DNA of 33,786 nucleotides from contig LFEZ01000003.1 in assembly GCA_001510295.1 (NCBI GenBank), positions 1-33,786 of the forward strand, read 5' to 3'. Within the stretch, counting starts at the first letter, position 1; every line of letters begins with the position of its first letter. Below the pieces are notes generated by a model, which worked only from the letters and a program-made list of their open reading frames with translations, was not told where the DNA came from and made no database searches. The position numbers were made by a program, and so were the translations under genes. The DNA is from Thaumarchaeota archaeon casp-thauma4. Its GTDB lineage: Archaea > Thermoproteota > Nitrososphaeria > Nitrososphaerales > Nitrosopumilaceae. Positions 7,953 through 13,987 of this stretch are shown piece after piece.

Positions 7953-7968
7953 GCTGTAAGTTTACAGC
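7953..7968. promoter_or_regulatory. Inverted repeat at the ilvB promoter, putative operator
   Basis: GCTGTAAGTTTACAGC consists of perfect 7-bp arms GCTGTAA/TTACAGC around a 2-nt centre. It sits 26-41 nt upstream of the ilvB ATG, where the TATA/BRE region would be for a leaderless transcript. It could therefore be a repressor site, for example for an Lrp/AsnC-type regulator controlling branched-chain amino acid synthesis. The regulator is inference. Confidence 0.5.
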
Positions 7969-8079
7969 AGCAGGTCAACTAGCAATGAGATACCAAAAGT
8001 GCTAATTGTTGCTTGTTGTTGCAATGAATCAAAATCAAGGGATCGACTAATAAGGCTTCCTTTTTAGAAGTGTTGTATT

Positions 8080-8484
8080 ATGTCTGAACGAGAAGAAATT
8101 ATAAAAATTGTAGAATCGTTTTTTGAAATTGGAAAATCAAAAAAATTAGAAATTTTAAAAGACATTCAAATCAATGATGCGTCTTTTTCAAGTTTTAGTG
8201 ATGTGCCACCATATGACCTAAAAGATTTTTCAACAACAGTAGCGTTAGAAGAATTAAGATTCATTAGTATTTCAGATTATGATTATATTATCAATAATGT
8301 GAAAATTAGTGTTTTTGGAGATACTGCAATAGTTGCACTAGAATTAATACAAAAGGGAATGTTAGTAGATAATAAAGCATTCACAGGAGAATATATTACG
8401 ATTCCAGGTAGAGCAACATTTGTATTAATTAAAAAACCAACATGGAAAATTGTACATATCCATTTATCAAAAACTGGAAACTAG
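8080..8484 (+). CDS. SnoaL/NTF2-like fold protein (DUF4440-type), function unknown
   Basis: This 134-residue protein has the pattern of a cone-shaped NTF2-like domain. An N-terminal helix (EEIIKIVESFFEIGKSKKLEILK) leads into the PPYDLKDF region, and the strand-rich second half has GDTAIVALELI, GRATFVLIKK and the closing WKIVHIHLSKTG. The last motif is typical of SnoaL/ketosteroid-isomerase-like proteins. Such proteins bind small hydrophobic ligands or act as minor enzymes, and no specific activity can be assigned. A run of ten T follows the stop, and a TATA-like ACTAATAA lies about 30 nt before the start. Confidence 0.75.
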   Translation: MSEREEIIKIVESFFEIGKSKKLEILKDIQINDASFSSFSDVPPYDLKDFSTTVALEELRFISISDYDYIINNVKISVFGDTAIVALELIQKGMLVDNKAFTGEYITIPGRATFVLIKKPTWKIVHIHLSKTGN

Positions 8485-8489
8485 TTACG

Positions 8490-8499
8490 TTTTTTTTTT
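8490..8499 (+). terminator. Oligo-T terminator after the NTF2-like gene
   Basis: Ten consecutive T residues begin 6 nt after the TAG stop. T-tracts on the coding strand are the main archaeal termination signal, and the gene ahead is convergent with it. Confidence 0.55.
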
Positions 8500-8502
8500 G
8501 AA

Positions 8503-9381
8503 TTATTGTTGAGGTTTTTGATTAGGATTGTTATTGTTAGGTTTTTGATTAGGATTGTTATTGTTAGGTTTTTGATTAGGATTGTTATTGTTAGGTTTTC
8601 CGGACAATTGTTTATACAAAGTGAATGCTTGTTCGGCATTGTTAGATCCATGTACAATTGAATGTACAGCTTTTATCATGGCAACAGGATTATCAGATTG
8701 CCATATGTTACGTCCCATATCCACACCGACTGCACCTGCTTTGAGTGCATCATATGTTAATTTCAAAGCATCATTTTCAGGTATTTTCTTTCCACCTGCA
8801 ATAATTATCGGTACAGGACAGGAGTTTACAACTTTTTCGAAGTTTTCACAATAGTAAGTTTTTACAATATGTGCACCTTGTTCAGCTGCAACTCTGCATG
8901 CAAGAGATAGATAACGTGCATCTTTTGTCCCTATTTCTTTTCCAACCGCGGTAACAGCCAATACAGGAATTCCATATTCTTCTGCTTCGTTAACAAGTTT
9001 TCCAAGATTCACAATAGTTTGATATTCATATTTTGAGCCAACAAAAACCGACATTGCCACTGCTGCGACATTTAGTCTAAGTGCATCTTTAATACTCACA
9101 GTGATATCTTCTTGAGATAGATCTTCACCTATTATGCTAGTTCCTCCAGAAACACGTAATACAATAGGTACAGCATAATCAGGGTTAACAGATGTTCTTA
9201 ATGCACCACGAGTAATCATTAATGAATCGCAATGTTTTGCTAGAGAAGCAATTGTTTTTTTTAAATCTTCTAGTTTTTCAGTTGGACCTAAAAAGTAACC
9301 ATGATCAACTGCAAGCATTAATGCCCTGTTATCAGCAGGTGAAATTATTCTTGCAATTCTATTCTTTAAGCCCCAGTCCAT
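8503..9381 (-). CDS. Class I aldolase/thiolase of the LsrF/FbaB family with a C-terminal repeat tail
   Basis: The 292-residue protein follows the LsrF (3-hydroxy-5-phosphonooxypentane-2,4-dione thiolase) pattern closely. It has AVDHGYFLGPTEKLED, LMITRGALRTS, VLRVSGGTSI, GSKYEYQTI, IVKTYYCENFE with the Schiff-base lysine, CPVPIIIAGGKKIPE and VDMGRNIWQSDNPVAMIKAVHSIVHG. Related archaeal enzymes include fructose-bisphosphate aldolase and ADH synthase of aromatic synthesis. No quorum-signal (AI-2) genes are nearby, so the true substrate is open. After the TIM-barrel end (YKQLSGKP) the protein carries a low-complexity tail of three Asn/Pro/Gln repeats. It lies 44 nt downstream of a zinc-dependent dehydrogenase on the same strand, which suggests a shared pathway. 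Confidence 0.85.
   Translation of the reverse strand: MDWGLKNRIARIISPADNRALMLAVDHGYFLGPTEKLEDLKKTIASLAKHCDSLMITRGALRTSVNPDYAVPIVLRVSGGTSIIGEDLSQEDITVSIKDALRLNVAAVAMSVFVGSKYEYQTIVNLGKLVNEAEEYGIPVLAVTAVGKEIGTKDARYLSLACRVAAEQGAHIVKTYYCENFEKVVNSCPVPIIIAGGKKIPENDALKLTYDALKAGAVGVDMGRNIWQSDNPVAMIKAVHSIVHGSNNAEQAFTLYKQLSGKPNNNNPNQKPNNNNPNQKPNNNNPNQKPQQ
8512..8599. repeat. 27-bp tandem repeat, three copies plus a partial one
   Basis: Three exact 27-bp units (8512-8592) are followed by a 7-base partial copy (8593-8599). On the minus strand they encode the 9-residue motif NNNNPNQKP in frame at the C-terminus of the aldolase. The copies are identical at base level, which suggests recent slippage or unequal exchange. 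Confidence 0.95.
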
Positions 9382-9395
9382 TTTCTTATTTTTTT

Positions 9396-9410
9396 GGTAA
9401 AAAATTTACC
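9396..9410. promoter_or_regulatory. Inverted repeat upstream of the aldolase gene
   Basis: GGTAAA (9396-9401) and TTTACC (9405-9410) are perfect arms around AAA, centred about 22 nt before the aldolase ATG. It lies in the 44-nt gap after the dehydrogenase gene. It may be a secondary promoter/TATA element, an operator or a processing hairpin. The arms are short. Confidence 0.35.
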
Positions 9411-9425
9411 TTTCTTAAGCCTTTG

Positions 9426-10454
9426 CTAATTTTCAATAATTATCTTCATTGCATTTTTACCTGTTTTTGCGTGCTCAAATGCTTTTTGTGAATCATCAAG
9501 AGAATATTTATGCGTAACAAGTGATTTCACATCAACATTACCTGATGAAATTAATTCCAATGCCATTTTAGTATCTGAATCAGATGCAGCATAAGTAGTA
9601 ACAATACTAATTTCTTTTGAATAAACTACACTCATGTCAATTTGAGTAGTTGCGCCTTTACTTGGTACACCAAACATTACAACAGTTCCACCTTTTCTTA
9701 CAAGTGTTATTGCATCTTGGAATGCATGTAAGCTGCTTGTAGCTACAATTGCAACATCAACACCAATATTTGTTTCATCATTTATTTTTCGGATTAAATC
9801 AGGATCATCAGAGCGGATAGTTGTAACATCAAATTTTTTTACAAAATCTAATCTAAAATCATTTAGATCCATACAAAATATTTTTGAGAACCCAAATGAT
9901 TTTGCAAGTAAAACATGCATCATTCCGGTTGGCCCAACACCTAAAATTGCAACAGTATCATTTTTTTGGTATTTGAATTTTGACCAAGCACGAACACAGC
10001 ATGCTAGAGGTTCAATCAACGCAGCTTCTTGATATGAAACATTATCAGGTAATTTTAGAACGCCTCCATGAATTACATTCCATTCAGGAACAATGTAATT
10101 ATCAGCTAGACCACATGGATTAAGATTTGATTGTGAGTATTTTTTACACATTGTTTCATTTCCGTGACTGCATTCATGACAATCTTTTGAATAACAAGCA
10201 ACATGATGGTGTGTAAATACACGATCGCCTATTTTGAAATTAGATATTTTACTACCAATTTTAATTATTTCTCCTGCAGGTTCATGGCCTAATCTCATAG
10301 ATGGTTGGCCATATTGTCCAAATACCTTTTCTACATCAGAACCACATATTCCACAAGATTTCATCTTGATTAGCAATTCATTTGAATCAATATCAGAAAG
10401 AGTGAAGTTTTCTATTTCAACTTTAGAATTTCCTTTCACCACAGCTGCTTTCAT
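9426..10454 (-). CDS. Zinc-dependent medium-chain dehydrogenase (threonine/sorbitol dehydrogenase-like)
   Basis: This 342-residue protein is a complete MDR-superfamily alcohol dehydrogenase. The catalytic zinc ligands are expected from CGICGSD and GHEPAGE. The structural zinc lobe shows four cysteines in ACYSKDCHECSHGNETMC. The Rossmann nucleotide-binding motif is GVGPTG in the middle, followed by an acidic residue in CMDLNDFRLDFVKKF, which is consistent with NAD(H). The substrate is likely a polyol, amino acid or sugar derivative. It is upstream of, and co-directional with, the LsrF-like aldolase, so the two may oxidise and cleave a common carbohydrate-like substrate. A TATA-like GTATAAATA about 27 nt upstream overlaps the end of atpF. 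Confidence 0.9.
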   Translation of the reverse strand: MKAAVVKGNSKVEIENFTLSDIDSNELLIKMKSCGICGSDVEKVFGQYGQPSMRLGHEPAGEIIKIGSKISNFKIGDRVFTHHHVACYSKDCHECSHGNETMCKKYSQSNLNPCGLADNYIVPEWNVIHGGVLKLPDNVSYQEAALIEPLACCVRAWSKFKYQKNDTVAILGVGPTGMMHVLLAKSFGFSKIFCMDLNDFRLDFVKKFDVTTIRSDDPDLIRKINDETNIGVDVAIVATSSLHAFQDAITLVRKGGTVVMFGVPSKGATTQIDMSVVYSKEISIVTTYAASDSDTKMALELISSGNVDVKSLVTHKYSLDDSQKAFEHAKTGKNAMKIIIEN

Positions 10455-10478
10455 GATGGTTAATTATTCACTCTATAT

Positions 10479-10775
10479 TTATACGCCTAGGATTTTTTTG
10501 AGCATTACTCTATAATCAACTTCAGATTTTTCACTTCCTGATGCAGGAAGAGCAAATACCAAAGGAGTTGATTTTTCAGCACGTAATTTTGTTAATTTAT
10601 CAGTGATTTGTTCAGTTAAATCATCACTAACAAGAACTAAACCAACTTCGGAATCAGCGTACAATTTTTTGATTTCCTCAAAAGCAGTGTCAGATGAATC
10701 GACAATTTTTCCTTGAACTCCTGCAAGTTGGAAGCTTGTGACAAATACACGACTTCCTATAGTTGCTACCTTCAT
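10479..10775 (-). CDS. atpF: A-type ATP synthase subunit F
   Basis: This 98-residue protein matches the small central-stalk F subunit of archaeal A-type (V/A) ATP synthases. It has the N-terminal KVATIGSRVFVTSFQLAGV, corresponding to the family pattern of a beta strand followed by a GF-x-LAG loop, and the EEIKKLYADSEVGLVLVSDDL segment. In the enzyme, F binds subunit D and couples rotation to catalysis. None of the other ATP synthase subunits lies nearby, so this subunit is encoded apart from the main operon, at least within the window. A TATA-like CAATTTAAC region about 28 nt upstream suggests a leaderless mRNA. Confidence 0.88.
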   Translation of the reverse strand: MKVATIGSRVFVTSFQLAGVQGKIVDSSDTAFEEIKKLYADSEVGLVLVSDDLTEQITDKLTKLRAEKSTPLVFALPASGSEKSEVDYRVMLKKILGV

Positions 10776-10850
10776 TAACCCTGATTTTTAACACATGCAA
10801 TTTAACCGTTTCAAACAAAAAATTCAAACATTACCAATTCAAGGAATAAT

Positions 10851-11045
10851 ATGGATAATCCACAAGAGATCGACTCAGTATATTGGGACGAAGAGAGTAA
10901 ATCTTGGAAGACAAAACTTGTCAAAGTAGAAGAATATCACGGATTTACCGAATGCAGATATTGTCAGAGACCAATGTCACATAATATTAAGTCTGAAGGA
11001 GAATTCAAAGTTATTTACGTGAAATGTGGTTGTTCTAAGAGCTAG
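10851..11045 (+). CDS. Small zinc-ribbon-like protein, function unknown
   Basis: This 64-residue acidic protein contains CRYCQRPM and a terminal VKCGCSKS. The C-x2-C plus C-x-C pattern suggests a single zinc site. The N-terminal part (IDSVYWDEESKSWKTKLVKVEEYHG) is charged and includes two tryptophans. The gene converges with the DUF4352-like gene, and their 3' ends overlap by 4 nt. I recognise no named family. It resembles the many short zinc proteins of thaumarchaea that may modulate transcription or translation. Confidence 0.75.
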   Translation: MDNPQEIDSVYWDEESKSWKTKLVKVEEYHGFTECRYCQRPMSHNIKSEGEFKVIYVKCGCSKS

Positions 11046-11602
11046 CTGCAATTTTTAATACAAATAAATCCAATTTCCTGTGTTCCATCCATACCATATC
11101 TATTTGGAACAATGCCAACACGATATTGCATTTCTTCATCATATTCGATATCAAATTGAGTTGTGAAAGTTACTGCCTTTTGAGGTTCAAGATCTACTGT
11201 AGATAATTCAGTTTCACCATAACCTACAAAGATTGGATTATGACGTTTGTTGGAATCATCATAAAGATGTAATTGACCACCAGTGAATCTCACTATATCA
11301 TTACCGTTATTTTCAGCAGTTACTTGTATTTGGAAATATGTGTGAGTTGGTTTCTCATTAGACGCCTCAATCAATCCTCTATCAATTTGACCTTTTTCAG
11401 CCATCTTGAATTCCTTAGTTTTTTCAAGAAAATCAAAATTCGCTACATACTGTACATCAAACATCACATCACCCACTTGCACAGGTTCACCAAATGAAGA
11501 AACTTTGATGTCAGTAAAAACTTCAAAAGAATAAAAGTAAAATGAAATACCGATTAGTGTAAAAATTGCTACAATTACAATAATTCCGCCAGCTCTAACC
11601 AA
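11042..11602 (-). CDS. Membrane-anchored DUF4352-like extracytoplasmic protein
   Basis: This 186-residue protein has an N-terminal membrane segment (about residues 5-27, GGIIVIVAIFTLIGISFYFY). A soluble beta-rich domain that should face the outside follows. The phrases THTYFQIQVTAENNG, FTGGQLHLYDDSNKRHNP and LEPQKAVTFTTQFDI are typical of DUF4352/telokin-like immunoglobulin-fold domains. Two C-terminal cysteines (FICIKNCS) could form a disulfide or a metal site. It is the gene directly downstream of the blue copper protein, with a 16-nt gap on the same strand, so the two are probably co-transcribed and may both work at the cell surface. Confidence 0.75.
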   Translation of the reverse strand: MVRAGGIIVIVAIFTLIGISFYFYSFEVFTDIKVSSFGEPVQVGDVMFDVQYVANFDFLEKTKEFKMAEKGQIDRGLIEASNEKPTHTYFQIQVTAENNGNDIVRFTGGQLHLYDDSNKRHNPIFVGYGETELSTVDLEPQKAVTFTTQFDIEYDEEMQYRVGIVPNRYGMDGTQEIGFICIKNCS

Positions 11603-11618
11603 TTTAATTTGTATTAGA

Positions 11619-12500
11619 TTATTCTACTATAACTGTACCGTCCATCCAAGGATGGACCATACAGAAGTAAGGGTAATTTCCAGAATCAGATAAAGTTACA
11701 GGATAACTTGCATTAATCATGATTAATGAAGTGTCAAATATACCATCAGGACCGTCTGCAGCACTGCCACTTGTTGCAGTATGTGGAGCGGTATCAGTAT
11801 TTTTGAAAGTTACAGTTCCACCTGCAGAAATTGTTGCAATTGATGGAGAATAGCATTTAGGTTCACAACCAGGTGCGCCAGAACCTGCTACAGGTTCAAT
11901 AGTTACCGCCATTGGTGCTTTAGCTGCTGCTGCGGCTTTGTCTGCTGCGGCTTTGTCTGCTGCCATCATAGCTTCTTGTTCTTTAGAATCATCAGAGTGA
12001 TCCATAGAACTCGTGTCAGGTCCATCAGATTTGTAACCGTCACCGTAGATCATAATTTTTTTTGAGTTTGCCATAAAGTCGATTGTGAGATTGTTTCCTA
12101 CTTGAGTAAATTCAACTTCTTCACCGTCAATGGTTACAAAATATGTTCCATCATCAAATGGAGTAACTGAATCAGAAGTAAGTGTAATTATTAATTGCCC
12201 ATCAAATTTTGATTCCATCATAATTTTTACTGCATTGTGTTTTTCATCTTGAGAAATAGAATTAACTATACCACCACGGATTGTATATTTCATATTGTCA
12301 CTGTCAGAAGTTTGTGGTGCTGCCTGTGGACTTCCACTAGGTTGTGTTGCAATAGGAGTTGAGGAATATGTTTGCGTAGGAGTGTAAGCATTAGGTGTTG
12401 AAGGAGTAGTATCAACTTGTAAAAATCCACCCATAATTGCAATCATTGCGGCTACAAAAGCAATTGTGAATATTACTCCAAATTTATCTACGCCAGCCAT
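11619..12500 (-). CDS. Membrane-anchored blue copper (plastocyanin-like) protein
   Basis: The roughly 293-residue protein starts with a membrane segment (VIFTIAFVAAMIAIMGGF). A Thr/Pro/Ser-rich spacer, a beta-rich middle domain and an Ala/Lys/Asp linker (ADKAAADKAAAAAKAP) follow. The C-terminal cupredoxin domain contains type I copper ligands: His in TAPHTATSG, and Cys, His and Met in YFCMVHPWM. It probably carries electrons outside the membrane, in line with the copper-rich respiratory chains of ammonia-oxidising archaea. I favour the ATG at 12500 over that at 12521, because the TATA-like TTTAAATAT (12521-12530) lies about 26 nt upstream of 12500 and overlaps the other start. Confidence 0.93.
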   Translation of the reverse strand: MAGVDKFGVIFTIAFVAAMIAIMGGFLQVDTTPSTPNAYTPTQTYSSTPIATQPSGSPQAAPQTSDSDNMKYTIRGGIVNSISQDEKHNAVKIMMESKFDGQLIITLTSDSVTPFDDGTYFVTIDGEEVEFTQVGNNLTIDFMANSKKIMIYGDGYKSDGPDTSSMDHSDDSKEQEAMMAADKAAADKAAAAAKAPMAVTIEPVAGSGAPGCEPKCYSPSIATISAGGTVTFKNTDTAPHTATSGSAADGPDGIFDTSLIMINASYPVTLSDSGNYPYFCMVHPWMDGTVIVE

Positions 12501-12520
12501 ATTCTTGCTTTTTACATGCA

Positions 12521-12530
12521 TTTTAAATAT
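12521..12530 (-). promoter_or_regulatory. TATA-like box of the blue copper gene
   Basis: On the minus strand this reads ATATTTAAAA, centred about 26 nt before the ATG at 12500. The spacing supports a leaderless transcript starting at that codon and argues against the upstream in-frame ATG at 12521. Confidence 0.5.
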
Positions 12531-12582
12531 CTAATGCTTTTCTACGATCTAGATTTATTTGCGGAATTTACTCAATCAGAGT

Positions 12583-12885
12583 ATGACAGATATAGATTCA
12601 AGTAAGAAAGCCTATCTCTTTCTTCACGGAAATATGAACTTGCATGAAAAAATGTTGAAATCAATAGCAAGTAATGGATTCAAAAAAGAAAATGCAATTA
12701 TGGGTAATCCAAAACAAGCAGGAGAAGTTGGTGACTACATGATACAATTATGGCCACCAGGACCAAACCCAGACCATATCAAAGTTCAGAAAATCACAGC
12801 AGTAGAACAATGCGAACCTGAAGGAGTAATTGGCGTTTGGAAAGGTGTTTCAAAAGAAGATCTTTTTAAAATTAAGATAGAATAG
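12583..12885 (+). CDS. Conserved-looking small protein, function unknown
   Basis: This 100-residue soluble protein starts MTDIDSSKKAYLFLHGNMN and contains LWPPGPNPDHIKVQKITAVEQCEP and a closing GVWKGVSKEDLFKI. It has no membrane segment, one cysteine and no motif I can name. The ATG at 12583 is preferred over an in-frame TTG at 12559, because TATA-like GATTTATTT lies about 27 nt upstream of the ATG. It is divergent from the blue copper gene and converges with the SWIM gene, with one base between their ends. Confidence 0.75.
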   Translation: MTDIDSSKKAYLFLHGNMNLHEKMLKSIASNGFKKENAIMGNPKQAGEVGDYMIQLWPPGPNPDHIKVQKITAVEQCEPEGVIGVWKGVSKEDLFKIKIE

Positions 12886-12886
12886 A

Positions 12887-13189
12887 TTACAAATCGCTAA
12901 CAATTCCAGAAATGAATGATCCGTATTCATCATCCACGAATTCGATAATTTCAAATTTATTTTCTTTTTTTGCTTTATAGATTGATTCTAAATGATAGCA
13001 ATTACTTTTATTTTTTAGCATTCCAAAATAGTAGCCAGAACAAGAACAAAATTTTGATTCAGGATCAATCCAATGTTCTTTAGTCTTACCAACAACAGTC
13101 CAAATTTCTCTTTTACTTGGATTAAACAAATGTAATTTCACACGTCTTTCATTAATTATAGAGTCTATTCTATCTTGTTTTGTAGACAT
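12887..13189 (-). CDS. Solo SWIM-type zinc-finger protein
   Basis: This 100-residue protein contains FCSCSGYYFG followed by CYHLESIY. That matches the SWIM pattern C-x-C-x(n)-C-x-H in its compact form (C-x-C, then C-x-H 16 residues later). Preceding text (VKLHLFNPSKREIWTVVGKTKEHWIDPE) forms the usual strand pair before a SWIM finger. SWIM domains bind DNA or protein and occur in MuDR transposases, SWI2/SNF2 ATPases and recombination (Shu-type) factors, as well as in stand-alone archaeal proteins. A TATA-like GATTATAC lies about 25 nt upstream. The neighbour on the other side is a divergent phosphoesterase. Confidence 0.75.
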   Translation of the reverse strand: MSTKQDRIDSIINERRVKLHLFNPSKREIWTVVGKTKEHWIDPESKFCSCSGYYFGMLKNKSNCYHLESIYKAKKENKFEIIEFVDDEYGSFISGIVSDL

Positions 13190-13222
13190 AAGGAATTAAT
13201 CTAAGACAAGCGTATAATCTTG

Positions 13223-13972
13223 ATGGTAACTACAAGAATAGTTGATTCGGAGCCAGCATTAATTGTGGAGGAAAAAAGAAAAAATCTAGTCATATCTGAT
13301 CTTCATATTGGATTTGAACATAAATTTTCATCAAATAAAAATACAGTTAGAAAAAATTCATCAATTAATGATATTATTTCTAATGTTAAAAAAATCATTA
13401 AAAAAGAAAACCCAGATAGATTAATTCTTTTAGGAGATATAAAATCAAGTATTCAATCTATAACAGATTCAGAATGGAAAGATGTACCATATTTTTTTGA
13501 AGAGATAAAGAATTCATTAGAAGTAATATTAATTCCAGGAAATCATGATGTAAACATCGATAGATTAATTCCAAACGATATTACAGTGATAAGTTCGAAA
13601 GGAATGATTTTAGACGATGTGTTATTAACACATGGCCATACAATGCCATCAAAAAATTATTCAAGTGTGAATAACATAATTATGGGGCATATTCATCCAG
13701 TTTATTTTGATAAAAATTCATTACTCAACGGAGAAAGAATTTGGATTTCAATTAAAACTGATAAATCAAAAATTTTTCCATCCACAAAAGGAAAACTTAA
13801 GATTACAATAGTTCCTTCGTTCAATCCATACTTTTATGCAACTGAAAAAAAATATTATAAAAAATCAATTTCTCCAATAGTTGAAAAAATTAAAGATTCT
13901 ACACTGGCAAAAATTTTGACTTTAGATGGCACTATAATTGGAAATGAGTCGATAATTAACCAAGTTTTATGA
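13223..13972 (+). CDS. Calcineurin-like metallophosphoesterase (COG1407 type)
   Basis: This 249-residue protein shows the full metallophosphoesterase series: D-x-H in VISDLHIGFEH (about residue 25), GD in LILLGDIKSS, GNHD in LIPGNHDV, GH in LTHGHTMPS and GHIHPV. The LGD-(I/V)-K spacing and the small C-terminal cap are typical of the ICC-like phosphoesterases that archaea often encode beside a Lhr-type helicase and that are thought to act on nucleic acid or nucleotides. No helicase lies next to it here. The ATG at 13223 is chosen over the overlapping TTG at 13220. A TATA-like AATTAATC sits about 26 nt upstream. Confidence 0.88.
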   Translation: MVTTRIVDSEPALIVEEKRKNLVISDLHIGFEHKFSSNKNTVRKNSSINDIISNVKKIIKKENPDRLILLGDIKSSIQSITDSEWKDVPYFFEEIKNSLEVILIPGNHDVNIDRLIPNDITVISSKGMILDDVLLTHGHTMPSKNYSSVNNIIMGHIHPVYFDKNSLLNGERIWISIKTDKSKIFPSTKGKLKITIVPSFNPYFYATEKKYYKKSISPIVEKIKDSTLAKILTLDGTIIGNESIINQVL

Positions 13973-13987
13973 GTAATTTATGGAAAA

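Noticed and set aside
8512-8599. CRISPR-like array
   Set aside because: The repeats are directly adjacent with no spacers and are in frame with the aldolase, so they are a coding tandem repeat.
9396-9410. Strong operator call for the aldolase gene
   Set aside because: The 6-bp A/T-rich arms are short enough to arise by chance, so it is kept only as a weak candidate.
12501-12521. Upstream ATG (12521) as start of the blue copper protein
   Set aside because: It coincides with the TATA-like box that is correctly spaced for the ATG at 12500.
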